Below the pieces are notes generated by a model that worked only from the letters and a program-made list of their open reading frames with translations, ran no database searches and was not told where the DNA came from. Position numbers and translations under genes: made by a program. A stretch of DNA of 64,000 nucleotides. It comes from Albimonas sp963816545 (GTDB taxonomy: Bacteria; Pseudomonadota; Alphaproteobacteria; Rhodobacterales; Rhodobacteraceae). Below are positions 28,752 to 38,451 of this stretch, piece by piece. The stretch's first letter is position 1; every line of letters begins with the position of its first letter. The DNA lies in NCBI GenBank assembly GCA_963816545.1, contig CAWFLE010000004.1, forward strand, positions 59,409-123,408. Reading direction: 5' to 3'.

Positions 28752-28847
28752 GGGCTGTGTCCCAGGTGGTGGTGTAGGAGGCCGCGCGCGGAGCCCCTGG
28801 CGTAGCGCAGCGCGCGGCCTCCTACACCACCACCTGGGACACAGCCC
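28752..28847. repeat. 96-bp palindromic element derived from an IS256 end (MITE-like)
   Basis: Perfect 38-base inverted repeats (28752-28789 and 28810-28847; outer end gggctgtgtcccaggtgg) flank a 20-base centre (28790-28809). The reverse complement of one arm plus the centre equals the right end of the IS256-family element at 46691-46758 over 68 bases. It carries no gene. No clear target duplication is visible on its flanks, so it may have arisen by rearrangement at an IS end rather than by simple transposition. Confidence 0.8.
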
Positions 28848-29159
28848 GAACCTCGCCTGTGGATGAGCGAAAGGGGTCAGGTCAGAGCCCTCCAGGCTCG
28901 ATCGGCAGTCAACGGCGCGCCGGCTGTAACCTTTGGAAACAAAGAATATTTCTGGCCATCAGCGGCGGCAGAGAAACTGTTCGCGGTAGCAGGTGGCGGA
29001 GTGGATGGGCCTGATTTCCAACCTTCTCTGGCGTCGAGGGCCATTGTCGTCAAATTCAGGCGCATGCCGCAGCGCGCTTCCTGAGCCCTCCAAGTCCGTC
29101 GAACGGCGAGAGCGGCCCGGTCCAGCAGCGCGCGACATGCTGCAGCGAGCACAGGCGTC
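28848..29159. other. Less GC-rich remnant region, no confident gene
   Basis: About 310 bases including an unusually AT-rich patch around 28925-28960. A 94-codon open frame on the minus strand (28877-29161) includes REGWKSGPSTPPPATANS. A short stretch at 28990-29028 resembles 54072-54110. No known family recognised; likely debris between mobile DNA and the GH65 relic. Confidence 0.4.
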
Positions 29160-30087
29160 ATGCGCGCCCCGGACAGGTTGCCGGTGGAACGGTTCGCCGA
29201 CGCGGACTATGGTTCGCCCCTGCTGCGCGCCCGCTACGATCCGCCCTCGGAAATGTTCGCCCTCTCGAACGGCTAGCTACGCGGTGGAAACGCTGAGCCG
29301 GCTTGCGCGGGACCATCCGACGGTCTTCCGGGACCTAGCGGAGCGGACGAAGCTGTCTGATCCGGAGGTGGATGGCTGGAGCGACGCCGCTGCGCGCATG
29401 TACCTGCCCTTCGACGAGGAAACGGGCATCCACCCCCAGGACGACGACTTCTTCGGCCTGGAGCCATGGGATTTCGAGGCCACGCCGGAGGCGCGCTACC
29501 CGCTCCTGCTCCATTATCACCCGTTGAATCTCTACCGGTCGCAGGCGATCAAGCAGGCGGACGTGGTGCTGGTCGTGTTTCTGCTGGGGGATCATTTCAC
29601 GCCGGCCGAGAAGCGGCGCAACTTCGACTTCTACGACCCCCTCACCACGCACAATTCCTCGCTGTCGGTCTGCATTCAGAGCATCGTCGCCAATGAGATC
29701 GGCTATCGCGGACAGGCGCTCCGCTACTTCGACTTCGCCGCCACCATGGACCTGTCGGATGTCGGCGGGAACGTCATGCACGGCGCCCACATCGCGTCGA
29801 TCGGCGGGACGTGGCTCGCGCTCGTCTACGGTTTCGCCGGAATGCGCGATCGGGGCGGGGACCTGTCGTTCGAGCCGAGGCTGCCGGATCAATGGTCGCG
29901 GCTTGAGTTCCGGCTGCAGGTGCGGGGCTGCCGCTTGCGGATCGAGATCGCGCTTCGCCAGACCACGTACCAGCTTGTGGAGGGCGAGGAACTGGCGCTC
30001 AGGCATGGCGGAAGCGAGGTTCGGCTGACGGCGTCGGAGCCGCGGGCGACGCTGGGGAACCCGCCGCCCGGACGCGCCGAGCCGTGA
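29160..30087 (+). pseudogene. GH65 (kojibiose/maltose/trehalose phosphorylase-type) with large internal deletion
   Basis: An ATG at 29160 opens the GH65 N-terminus (RLPVERFADADYGSP ... PPSEMFALSNG) and meets TAG at 29274-29276, where homologs read NGYLGLRG. Immediately after, in another frame, the C-terminal part runs intact: YAVETLSRLARDHP, GIHPQDDDFF, DPLTTHNSSLSVCIQSIVANE, DVGGNVMHGAHIASIGGTWLALVYGFAGM, to the stop at 30087. Several hundred residues, including most of the catalytic barrel, are gone. Neighbouring beta-phosphoglucomutase is the usual partner in disaccharide phosphorolysis. Confidence 0.85.
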
Positions 30088-30384
30088 GCGACGAACCCGA
30101 CCAGCGCGGAGGATGAGGATCTGCCGAGCCTGCGAAGCGCCGGACCCCACGGTACTGCGACGTTCCTCGGCTTCGTGCTGGCCGACCTGGAGCCGCTCCT
30201 CGCCGACCTGCTACCCGACCTGGGCGTCGATCGCTGTGCGATCGCCGTGGCGCTGGCCCTCCTGACTGTCTTTCTCGACGGGTCGGGAGCCGCCTTCTTC
30301 ACGCGCCGCGGCTGGTTCGCCTCCGGGCTCGAGATGCGCGTTCCGGGGGCGGTCGCGGCCGGTGCGGCCTACAGGATCGGCGCG
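30088..30384. other. Gap between GH65 relic and beta-phosphoglucomutase
   Basis: About 300 bases. An open plus-strand frame contains a hydrophobic stretch (CAIAVALALLTVFLDGSGAAFF) but has no convincing start codon or ribosome site and runs into the antisense of the next gene. Possibly a remnant membrane peptide; not called as a gene. Confidence 0.4.
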
Positions 30385-31185
30385 TCAGGAGCGCGGCTCG
30401 TCAGCGGCGCCTGGGGGGTCTGCCTCAGGCTCTCCGGCCGCGCCGTCGAACTCGACTTCGGCAAGACCCGCGACCGCGCAATCCGCCCCATCGGAGAGGA
30501 GCGCCGCGGCCGTCTCGGCGTCCCCGATCCCGACCACCAGGCCGAAGCCGCCGCGACGCCCGGCCGCGACGCCGGATCTCGCGTCCTCGAAGAGAACGGC
30601 GCGCTCGGGACGGACGCCCAGCCGGCGAGCGGCCTCGAGGAAAAGCTCGGGGTCGGGCTTGCCCGGCATCTGCAGGCGTTCGGCGTCGAGCCCGTCGACG
30701 CGAACCGCGACAAGGCGATCGAGCCCCGTCGCATGCAGGACCGCCCTGCAGTTCTTGCTGCCCGAAGCGACCCCGATCCGGATCCCCGCGGAGCGCACGC
30801 GCCCCAGCAGCGCCTCGGCTCCCGGCGCCGCCTCCACGCCTCGTTCGAGCGCCTGCCGGTATAGCTCCGTCTTTTCGTCCCCAAGCGAGCGGACCGACGC
30901 CGCCGACGGATCCCCTGGGTCGCCTTCTTCGGGGAGAGTGATGCCGCGCGCGGCCAGAAAGGCGCGAATCCCGTCCGCGCGCGTCCTTCCATCGACATGC
31001 GCAGGACGATCGTTGGACAGGTCGAAGGGCGCGAACACGTCGCCTTCGCGGTCTGCTCTCGCCTTCAGAAATCGGTCGAACACCGCCTTCCAAGCCGCAG
31101 CATGCAAGGTTGCCGTGCGAGTCAGCACGCCGTCGAGGTCGAAGATGGCCGCGTCGTAGTCTTGACGGCGAATGCAGATCCTCAA
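30385..31185 (-). CDS. Beta-phosphoglucomutase family HAD hydrolase
   Basis: HAD-superfamily phosphomutase of 266 residues. Nucleophile/acid motif AAIFDLDGVLT, cap residues VDGRTRADGIRAFLAARGI, SGSKNCRAV, the Lys in GKPDPELFLEAA, and the acidic motif FEDARSGVAAGRRGGF. It would convert beta-glucose 1-phosphate, the product of GH65 phosphorylases, to glucose 6-phosphate. Start is uncertain: I take TTG 31185 with GGAG 5 bases upstream, because no ATG lies close to the conserved start. It converges on the GH65 relic, so it may now lack its substrate source. Confidence 0.87.
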   Translation of the reverse strand: MRICIRRQDYDAAIFDLDGVLTRTATLHAAAWKAVFDRFLKARADREGDVFAPFDLSNDRPAHVDGRTRADGIRAFLAARGITLPEEGDPGDPSAASVRSLGDEKTELYRQALERGVEAAPGAEALLGRVRSAGIRIGVASGSKNCRAVLHATGLDRLVAVRVDGLDAERLQMPGKPDPELFLEAARRLGVRPERAVLFEDARSGVAAGRRGGFGLVVGIGDAETAAALLSDGADCAVAGLAEVEFDGAAGEPEADPPGAADEPRS

Positions 31186-31595
31186 GTTTTCTCCGACGCC
31201 TCCCACCAGAGCGTTCCGTCGCCACGAGGGTCGCGGCGCATGAAGAAGCGATCGGCAGCAGGCGTCGGGCCCGCATTGGCGTACGGACGGGTCCGCGGAC
31301 GCCTGCGCCTTCCCGTTGCGGGCCACGCTCGCGCAACTGAACATAGGCCACGGCTTCGGCATCCACACCCCAGCCGGATCGTCGCCGTCCTCGTTTCTCT
31401 TCGTCGCAGCCCTCCGCCTCGCCGGCGAGCGAAATCGCTACCCGCATAGGCCTCGCGCAGATGGGCGGGCCACCGACCCTCGGTGCGGATGCTTGGGACG
31501 AGACGCTGCGTTTCGTCTGAGCGCGACTGAGGGGCGCGTGGCCCTGCGGGTTGCATCTTGGCATCCTCCGGACGTCTGGAGCGAAGGGGGCGGCC
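31186..31595. other. Divergent control region, no gene seen
   Basis: About 400 bases between the beta-phosphoglucomutase gene and the P-type ATPase gene. No conserved open frame; presumably promoters for both genes, but no clear boxes. Confidence 0.45.
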
Positions 31596-34247
31596 ATGAC
31601 GGAACAGACCCGCGATTGGCATGCGATACCAGCCGAGGAGGCGCTGGACCGGCTGGAGAGCCGCCCGGAGGGGCTGACCGAGGCGGAGGCGGCGGAGCGG
31701 CTCGCCCGTCACGGGCCGAACCGGCTGGAGGTCGGGGGCGGTCGGCCCTGGTGGTTGCGGCTGGCGCTTCAGTTCCACAACACCCTGATCTACGTGCTGA
31801 TCGCAGCCGGCGCGCTCTCCTTCCTGATGGGCCATGGCGTGGATGCGGCCGTGATCTTCGGCGTGGTGCTGGTCAACGCCTTGATCGGCTTCGTGCAGGA
31901 GGGAAAGGCGGAGAAGGCGCTGGAAGCGATCCGGGGGCTGATCGATCCGCAGGCCTCGGTCATCCGGGACGGGGCGCGGCGGAGCGTGCCGGCGCATGAG
32001 GTCGTGCCGGGCGACGTGGTCTGGCTGGAGGCCGGGGACCGGGCGCCCGCTGACCTCAGGCTGCTGCGGGCTCGGGGCGGCCTGCGGATCGACGAGGCGG
32101 CACTGACGGGGGAGTCGGTGCCGGTCGAGAAGTCGGAGCGGCCGGCGCCGGAGGGGGCGGCGCTCGGCGACCGCAACTCCATGGCCTATTCCGGGACGCT
32201 GGTGGCGGCGGGGTCGGGAACCGGCGTGGTCGCCGCCACGGCGGGGGGAACGGAGCTCGGACGAATCAGCGAGATGGTGGGGGGCGTGGAGCGGCTGAAG
32301 ACCCCGCTGATCCGCCGCATGGATGCCTTCGCGCGGCAGGTGACGGCGGCGGTGCTGGGCGTCTCGGTCCTGATGTTCGGCTATGCGGTCTGGCTCGCAG
32401 GTTACTCGGCGGACGAAGGGTTCATGGCGGTCGTCGGGCTCGCGGTCAGCGCGATCCCCGAGGGACTGCCTGCGGTGATGACCATTGCGCTGGCCGTGGG
32501 CGTGCGGAGGATGGCGCGACGGAACGCGATCATCCGGTTGCTGCCGGCGGTGGAGACGCTGGGCTCGGTGACGATCATCTGCTCGGACAAGACCGGAACG
32601 CTGACGCGCAACGAGATGGTCGCCCGGCGCGTGGCGACGGCGGACGGGGACTACGAGGTCTCGGGCGAGGGCTATGCTCCCGAAGGAAGGATCGAGCCCG
32701 CAGGGGACCGGGACCCTGCGCTGGAGCGGCTGACGCTGGCGGCGGGGCTGTGCAACGACGCGCGGCTGCGGGAGGGGGAGCACGGCTGGACGGTCGAGGG
32801 CGACCCCATGGAGGGTGCGCTGGCGGCGCTGGCGGCGAAGGGCGGGCACGACGTCGCCGCCTGGCCCCGGCTGGACGAGGCGCCGTTCGACAGCCGGCAT
32901 CGGTGGATGGCGACGCTGAACAAGGGCGAGGCCGAGGCGATCTTCGTCAAGGGCGCTCCGGAGCGGATCCTGGAGCTGTGCGACGTCGAGGCGACGCGGG
33001 AGGGGCCGCGGCCGGTGGAGCGCGGGCGGTGGCTGGCGCGAATGGAGGCGACGGCGGCGCAGGGGCAGCGGGTGCTGGCGCTCGCCATGAAGGAGGCGCC
33101 GGGCGCCTCCGTCCTGGCGCCGCAGGACGTGCGCGGATTGACGCTCCTGGGGCTTGTCGGGCTTATCGATCCGCCGCGGGCGGAGGCCGCCCGGGCGGTG
33201 GCCGAATGCCGGACCGCCGGGATCGGCGTGCGCATGATCACCGGCGACCATGCGGCGACGGCAGGGGCCATCGCGCGGCAGCTCGGAATGGCGGAGGACC
33301 CGGTGGTCGTCACGGGCCCCGAGCTGGACGCTGCCGACGAGGCGCGGTTCCGGGAGATAGCGCGCACGGCGACGGTGTTCGCCCGCGCGGCGCCCGAGCA
33401 CAAGCTGCGGCTGGTGGAGGCGTTCCAGGCCGACGGGCACGTGGTGGCCATGACTGGCGACGGCGTGAACGACGCGCCGGCGCTGAAGCGGGCGGACGTG
33501 GGCGTCGCCATGGGGCGCAAGGGGTCGGAGGCCGCGAAGGAGGCGGCGGAGATGGTGCTGGCGGACGACGACTTCGCCTCGGTCGTCGCGGCGGTGCGGG
33601 AGGGGCGGACCGTCCGCGACAACCTGGAGAAGGTGATCGCCTGGACGCTGCCCACCAACGGGGGCGAGGCGCTGGCGATCGTGCTGGCGATCCTGCTCGG
33701 GCTGGCGCTGCCGGTGACGGCGGCGCAGATCCTGTGGATCAACATGGTGACGGCGGTGGCGCTGGGGCTGACGCTGGCCTTCGAGCCGACGGAGCCGGGG
33801 ACGATGGGGAAGCCCCCGCGGCCGCCGTCGGAGGGGCTGCTGTCCCGGCGGCTCGCGTGGCGGATCGGGTTCGTGTCGGTGCTGATGGTGCTGGGGACGT
33901 TCGGGATGCACGCTTGGGCGGCGTGGAAAGGCCTGGATCAGGAGACGGCGCGGACGCTCGCCGTGAACGCCATCGTGGCGATGGAGATCTTCTACCTGTT
34001 CTCCGTCCGCTACGTGCACGGCGGGTCCATCACCGCGGAGGGGGTGCTGGGCACGCGGGCGGTGCTGATCGGGGTGGCGATCACGCTGGCGGCGCAGATC
34101 GCTTTCACCTACGCGCCGCCGCTGAACGCGGTCTTCGGGAGCCGGCCGCTCGGCATGGCCGAGGCTTGGCCGGTGCTGGTCGCAGGCGTGGTCCTGCTGC
34201 TGGCGGCGGAGGCGGAGAAGCGCGGCGCGGCGCGGCTCGGGATTTGA
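31596..34247 (+). CDS. P2-type (P-type II) cation-transporting ATPase
   Basis: 883-residue inner-membrane pump with N-terminal cation-ATPase domain, actuator motif LTGESVPVEK, M4 ion-site motif AIPEGLPAVM, phosphorylation site DKTGTLT, nucleotide-binding domain with KGAPERIL, hinge TGDGVNDAPALK and about ten membrane segments. M4 IPEGLP marks the Ca2+/Na+-type P2 group. The M6 reading WINMVTAVALGLTLAFEP differs from SERCA (NLVTDGLPA), so the ion is uncertain. Start set at ATG 31596 with AAGGGGG upstream. Intact, and near the antiporter and UspA genes, suggesting an ion-stress role. Confidence 0.92.
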   Translation: MTEQTRDWHAIPAEEALDRLESRPEGLTEAEAAERLARHGPNRLEVGGGRPWWLRLALQFHNTLIYVLIAAGALSFLMGHGVDAAVIFGVVLVNALIGFVQEGKAEKALEAIRGLIDPQASVIRDGARRSVPAHEVVPGDVVWLEAGDRAPADLRLLRARGGLRIDEAALTGESVPVEKSERPAPEGAALGDRNSMAYSGTLVAAGSGTGVVAATAGGTELGRISEMVGGVERLKTPLIRRMDAFARQVTAAVLGVSVLMFGYAVWLAGYSADEGFMAVVGLAVSAIPEGLPAVMTIALAVGVRRMARRNAIIRLLPAVETLGSVTIICSDKTGTLTRNEMVARRVATADGDYEVSGEGYAPEGRIEPAGDRDPALERLTLAAGLCNDARLREGEHGWTVEGDPMEGALAALAAKGGHDVAAWPRLDEAPFDSRHRWMATLNKGEAEAIFVKGAPERILELCDVEATREGPRPVERGRWLARMEATAAQGQRVLALAMKEAPGASVLAPQDVRGLTLLGLVGLIDPPRAEAARAVAECRTAGIGVRMITGDHAATAGAIARQLGMAEDPVVVTGPELDAADEARFREIARTATVFARAAPEHKLRLVEAFQADGHVVAMTGDGVNDAPALKRADVGVAMGRKGSEAAKEAAEMVLADDDFASVVAAVREGRTVRDNLEKVIAWTLPTNGGEALAIVLAILLGLALPVTAAQILWINMVTAVALGLTLAFEPTEPGTMGKPPRPPSEGLLSRRLAWRIGFVSVLMVLGTFGMHAWAAWKGLDQETARTLAVNAIVAMEIFYLFSVRYVHGGSITAEGVLGTRAVLIGVAITLAAQIAFTYAPPLNAVFGSRPLGMAEAWPVLVAGVVLLLAAEAEKRGAARLGI

Positions 34248-34401
34248 CGCGGAGGAGGCCGCCGGCGGACGGACCGCCGTTCGATGCTCGGCGCCATGCG
34301 CCTTGGCGCTGAAGACGGCAGTCCGCATGGAGATCTCTCCCTGCGTTCCCGTCCGCCCGACACCTGGCCCGCAACGGAAATCCCCGCCAGCGGCGCTCCG
34401 C

Positions 34402-36117
34402 TCAGAAGCGCCGCCCGGCCTCTGCGAAAGACGACGGAGAGGGGTCGAACGGCTCCTCGCCCTCGATCACCGCGACCGCGCGCTCGGCGGCGTCCTGGAA
34501 AGGCTCCAGCACGACGTCTGCGCCGGACGCATTAAGCTCTGCCGTCTCCGCTTCGCTTTGCGAAGCCACCGCGAGTCGGCCGGAGAAGCCTCCTGCGCGG
34601 GCCAGCTGGATCAGGGTCGTCCGTGCGTCCTCGTGGCTCAGCCCCCTCGGATGGACGGGGACGGTCGCGACCAGCCACCCCGTCCGTTCAAGCGGCGGCG
34701 TCGCCACGAATTCAGGATCGGTAGCGTCGCCGAACTCCGCCTCCAGACCGAGGCCGCGCCAGCGCCTGACGACCCGGGGATCGAGATCCACGCCGAGCAC
34801 GTCGAAGCCCCGGTCCCGAAGACGCTGCGCAAGCGCCGTTCCAAAGCGACCGAGGCCGAAGATCAGCACGTGGAACCGGCGTCCTGCGTCGCCTTCGTCC
34901 GCCGCAGCCTCCCGCGGGGCGCCGCGCCGCTCGAAGACGCCGAGGATCGGTTCGAACAGGCCATAGAGCTGGTAGGAATAGGTGATCATGTAGGTGGAGG
35001 CGGCGATGGTGACGAGACCGACCATGGTGACGAGACCTAGCGCCTCATCCTCCACGTGGCCGAGCGCCACGCCCATGGCGATGAAGATCAGCGAGAACTC
35101 GCTGATCTGGGCGACCGTCAGCCCCGCGAGGAACCCCGTCCGGCTGCGGTAGCCCATCAGTCCCATGATGACGAGCACGATCAGGGGGTTCCCCACCAGC
35201 ACGAACAACGAGAACACCGCCGCCGCCGCGAGATGCGCGCCCAGAAGCGACAGGTCGAGCGTCGCTCCAAGTGCGATGAAGGAGAACAGGAGCAGGAAGT
35301 CGCGCAGGGGCGCAAGGCGGGCGGCGATCGTCTCTCGGTAGGGCGTCGAAGCGAGCGAGACGCCGGCCAGCAGCCCTCCGACCTCCTTGCCGAGGCCGAC
35401 CGCATCGGCGATGGCGGCGAACATCGCCGCCTGCGCGATGGCGAAGATCACCAGAAGCTCGGGCGCGTGCGCGAGCCGCTCGGTCAGGCGGTCGGCAACA
35501 TAGCGGACGAAGAGCACCACGAGCGCCACCATCGCCGCACCGGACAGGAGCGCGACGAGGATCGCGCCGGAGCCGCCATCGGCCTCGCCCCCGATGCCCA
35601 CCGCCGAGAGCACGATCATCGCGAGGACGACCACAAGATCTTGGACGATCAGGAAACCGAGTGCGATCCGCCCATGCAGCGAGTCGATCTCGCGCTTGTC
35701 CGACAGCAGCTTCACGATGATGATCGTGCTGGAGAATGTAAGCGCCACCGCGATGTAGAGACTCGGGATCGGATCGAAGCCCAGCGCGAGACCGATCAGG
35801 AACCCGAAGATCGAGGTGAAGGCGACCTGACCCAGCCCCGTCGTCAGGGACACGACCCCGAGCGAGCGGATCAGCTTCACGTCGAGCTTGATGCCCACGA
35901 GGAACAGAAGGACCGCGATCCCGAGCTCCGACAGCAGGTGGATCTGCTGGTCCGACCGAACGATGTCGAGAAGCTACGGCCCCGCCAGCAGCCCGACGGC
36001 GATGAAGCTGACGATCAGCGGCTGCCTCAGCACGATGCCGATGAAACCGATGACGGCTGCAAGCAGAAGCAGGATCGCGACCTCGCCGAATGCGGACTGA
36101 ACGATCAGGTCCACCAT
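34402..36117 (-). pseudogene. Kef-type cation:proton antiporter with RCK domain, interrupted by TAG
   Basis: Reconstructed 571 residues: an N-terminal Na+/H+-exchanger membrane domain (VGFLIVQDLVVVLAMI-like segment, GLGKEVGGLLAGVSLAST) and a C-terminal TrkA-N/RCK domain (HVLIFGLGRFGTALAQRL ... GVDLDPRVV). The ATG at 36117 has AAGGAGAG just upstream. After GLLAGP an in-frame TAG at 35974-35976 interrupts the membrane domain; the frame then continues LLDIVRSDQQIHLLSELG. A GTG at 35898 could restart but would lack two helices. Either a real nonsense mutation or one miscalled base. Divergent from the UspA gene. Confidence 0.88.
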
Positions 36118-36268
36118 GCTCTCCTTTCGCCACGATCGTCTGCATGCGCTCCGGCCTGACGGCCGAGGCGCCCACAACAACTTCCGTCATGCTCGCCAGT
36201 GCCGTAGCCTATCAGATGCCCCGGCACGCTCCATCCCGTCCGGCGGCTCCAGAACGGAGGTTGCGGTC

Positions 36269-37132
36269 GTGAAGATGATCCTAGTCGCCACGGATCTTTC
36301 CGAGCGGTCGGACCGCGCGGCCAGGCGTGCGACGCTTCTGGCGCGGCGGTTCGGCGCCTGCATCCTGCTTCTGCACGTGGTGGACGGAGATCGGCCGCAA
36401 AGGCTGATCCGCGCGGAGCGGGAGACTGCGGCGGAGCTCCTGGCAGAACAGGCGCGGACGCTCACGGAAGTCGATGGCGTCGAGACCCGCTCGCGCGTCA
36501 TCGTAGGCGATGTCTTCGACGCCATCGCCGGCGCGGCCGAGGACGAAGACGCGGACCTCGTGGTCCTGGGACCCCACTGTCGCCGCGCTTTCCTGGACGC
36601 GTTTCTGGGGTCGACCGCCGAACGAACCGCGCGTGCGTTCCGGCGGCCAGGGCTGATGGCGCTGGCTCTTCCCGGGGGACCCTATCGGCGAATTCTGCTG
36701 GCGACGGATTTCTCGGCCGGCTCCGTCGCAGCGGCCGAGGCGATCGCCGGCCTTGGGCTTCGTCAGGATGCCGCCGTGTCCACCGTGGCCGTGGCGTCGC
36801 CAGAGCATGGCGGGCTGCTCGCGGGTGCATCGTTGGCCGACAGCCCAGGGGCGCGCCCGCTGGAGGAAGAGCGAACCGCCGCCGAAGCGCTTTCCGCGTT
36901 CGTGGCGAAGTTGAGCTACCAGCCGCTTTCCCGTTCCGTCAGGCATGAGAAGAGGTCGGTCGCCGCCGATGTCTGCGACGAGGCGCAGGAGATGGCGGCC
37001 GATCTGATCGTGGTCGGAACCCACAGTCGATCCGGCGTCGAAAGACTGTTTCTGGGGAGCTGCGCCGCCGGCATCCTCCTGACCAGCGACCGCGACGTGC
37101 TGGCGGTTCCGCCGCAGGCCGCCCGAGCTTGA
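36269..37132 (+). CDS. Tandem universal stress protein (UspA)
   Basis: 287 residues containing two UspA domains. The first (about 1-138) opens MILVATDLSERSDRAARRA and ends VVLGPHCRRAFLDAFLGST. The second (about 140-287) opens RRILLATDFSAGS and ends IVVGTHSRSGVERLFLGS, keeping the G-x2-x-G-x9-G(S/T) ATP-type loop better than the first. Start at GTG 36269, chosen for GGAGG 9 bases upstream. Cytosolic stress protein; its position beside a cation antiporter is common in alphaproteobacteria. Confidence 0.9.
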   Translation: MKMILVATDLSERSDRAARRATLLARRFGACILLLHVVDGDRPQRLIRAERETAAELLAEQARTLTEVDGVETRSRVIVGDVFDAIAGAAEDEDADLVVLGPHCRRAFLDAFLGSTAERTARAFRRPGLMALALPGGPYRRILLATDFSAGSVAAAEAIAGLGLRQDAAVSTVAVASPEHGGLLAGASLADSPGARPLEEERTAAEALSAFVAKLSYQPLSRSVRHEKRSVAADVCDEAQEMAADLIVVGTHSRSGVERLFLGSCAAGILLTSDRDVLAVPPQAARA

Positions 37133-37220
37133 AAGAACGGTATCCGGCCTGGCGCCCTGCTCAGGCGGCGATCGAACGATCTCGAGTTCCCCATCCGCTG
37201 GATGGATGGAGGGCTGGAGT

Positions 37221-38306
37221 TCAAGGCCGACGCAGACCGTCCACGTCCACATCGGTTTGCGCCGACAGGCTTTCGAGACTGTCGTGGATCAGCTGCATCG
37301 CATATGTCGGATTGTGCGTGTAAGCGCCGGGGTCCTTGGCGACGACCTGATAGTTGTAGGCGGCCTTGAGCAGCCTCGGCGTCCAGCTTGCGTAGCGGTT
37401 CGCCATGACCGCCTCCTCGTCGGAAATCCGGCCGTCGCCGTCGATGTCATTGAAGAAATACGGAAACCGCCCCGGGGCGTAGCCGACAGGCGTCCCGCCA
37501 ACCTCGGCCGCATAGGCCCGGATCGCATCGTGGAGCTTCTTGTGCAGACCCATGATCTCCGCGTGGATTCCCCCACGCGCCTCGCCGTCGCCGTCGAAGT
37601 CAGCGTGTTGCATGCGAATGTCGCGAACGTCCTCGACCCCCTGATGACAGCTCACGCAGCCGTCCGTCTCGACCCGCGTGGAGTGCGGGTCGTGGCATGA
37701 CGTGCAGGTGCTGGCGCTCGGCACATGCGCGAAACGGCCGGCATAGGCGCGACCGGGATACTGAAACCCTCCATGCACCGCCGAGCCATGCAGCACGGCG
37801 GCGGCGACGCCGTAGTGGACGTTGATGAAGGACAGGTCGGGCGATATCTCGTTCTCGTCCAGACCTTCGGTGGCGGAGGTCACGGCCTCGCCCGACTGCC
37901 GACCCTGATGGCAGACCGTGCAGACGGCCGATGCACCGAGCCCGTCGACGACGGCGCCCGAAGGGAAAGGAACCTCGTCCAGCGCATGGGCCGCCGCCGT
38001 GTGGCAGGACGCGCATCCGATCGGCGAGTTCATCGCCGCCGGGCGATCCACAGCCAGGGGTGCGCTGCCGTCGGCGCCTAGAAAGTCGATGAAGCCAGGC
38101 CCGGAGTGGCAGGTGGCGCAGGTCTCGGGGACGGCGCCCTCCTCGTTCCAGTAGGTGAAGGACGGCGAGTGATAGTCTCCGTGCGGAGAGGCGATCCAGA
38201 GTTCGACCAGGTCCGCCAGGCCCGTCTCGGCCTGCGCCGCCGTCGAGAGGATCAGCGCCGATGCGGCCGCAGCGAGGAGATTCCGCAGCCCGCGAGGCAT
38301 GGCCAT
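37221..38306 (-). CDS. Five-haem c-type cytochrome with EF-hand-like loops
   Basis: 361-residue exported protein. Signal peptide about 1-26 (NLLAAAASALILSTAAQA). Five CxxCH haem sites: CATCH, CASCH, CTVCH, CTSCH and CVSCH. Two acidic loops, DFDGDGEARGG and DIDGDGRISDEE, look like EF-hand calcium loops. The start has GAGGGAGGGAAGG upstream. The family is undefined multihaem periplasmic cytochrome. Divergent from a ferric-reductase-like flavocytochrome 145 bases away, so the pair may carry electrons between periplasm and cytoplasm (inference). Confidence 0.88.
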   Translation of the reverse strand: MAMPRGLRNLLAAAASALILSTAAQAETGLADLVELWIASPHGDYHSPSFTYWNEEGAVPETCATCHSGPGFIDFLGADGSAPLAVDRPAAMNSPIGCASCHTAAAHALDEVPFPSGAVVDGLGASAVCTVCHQGRQSGEAVTSATEGLDENEISPDLSFINVHYGVAAAVLHGSAVHGGFQYPGRAYAGRFAHVPSASTCTSCHDPHSTRVETDGCVSCHQGVEDVRDIRMQHADFDGDGEARGGIHAEIMGLHKKLHDAIRAYAAEVGGTPVGYAPGRFPYFFNDIDGDGRISDEEAVMANRYASWTPRLLKAAYNYQVVAKDPGAYTHNPTYAMQLIHDSLESLSAQTDVDVDGLRRP

Positions 38307-38451
38307 GTCCTTCCCTCCCTCAGCCGTTCTTAGAGCGGAGGCTAGCATGACCTGACCACCTGCCATAGGCTCAGCCCGAAATCACGCGTGGCTCCGGCGT
38401 TCCCGGCGCCGCCTCGTCGAGACGCGGAGGTCGCATCCGTGCACGGATTTC

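Noticed and set aside
28990..29028. Possible tRNA remnant (tggcggag resembles the 3' end of an antisense tRNA-Ser)
   Set aside because: The distance between the T-loop-like TTCGA and the CCA-like end does not fit a tRNA in either copy, and no anticodon arm is visible.
30175..30864. 229-codon plus-strand frame with a hydrophobic segment
   Set aside because: No good start or ribosome site, and most of it is the antisense of the beta-phosphoglucomutase gene.
31182..34328. 1048-codon minus-strand open frame opposite the P-type ATPase
   Set aside because: Low-complexity His/Arg/Pro reading; the plus strand carries all P-type ATPase motifs.
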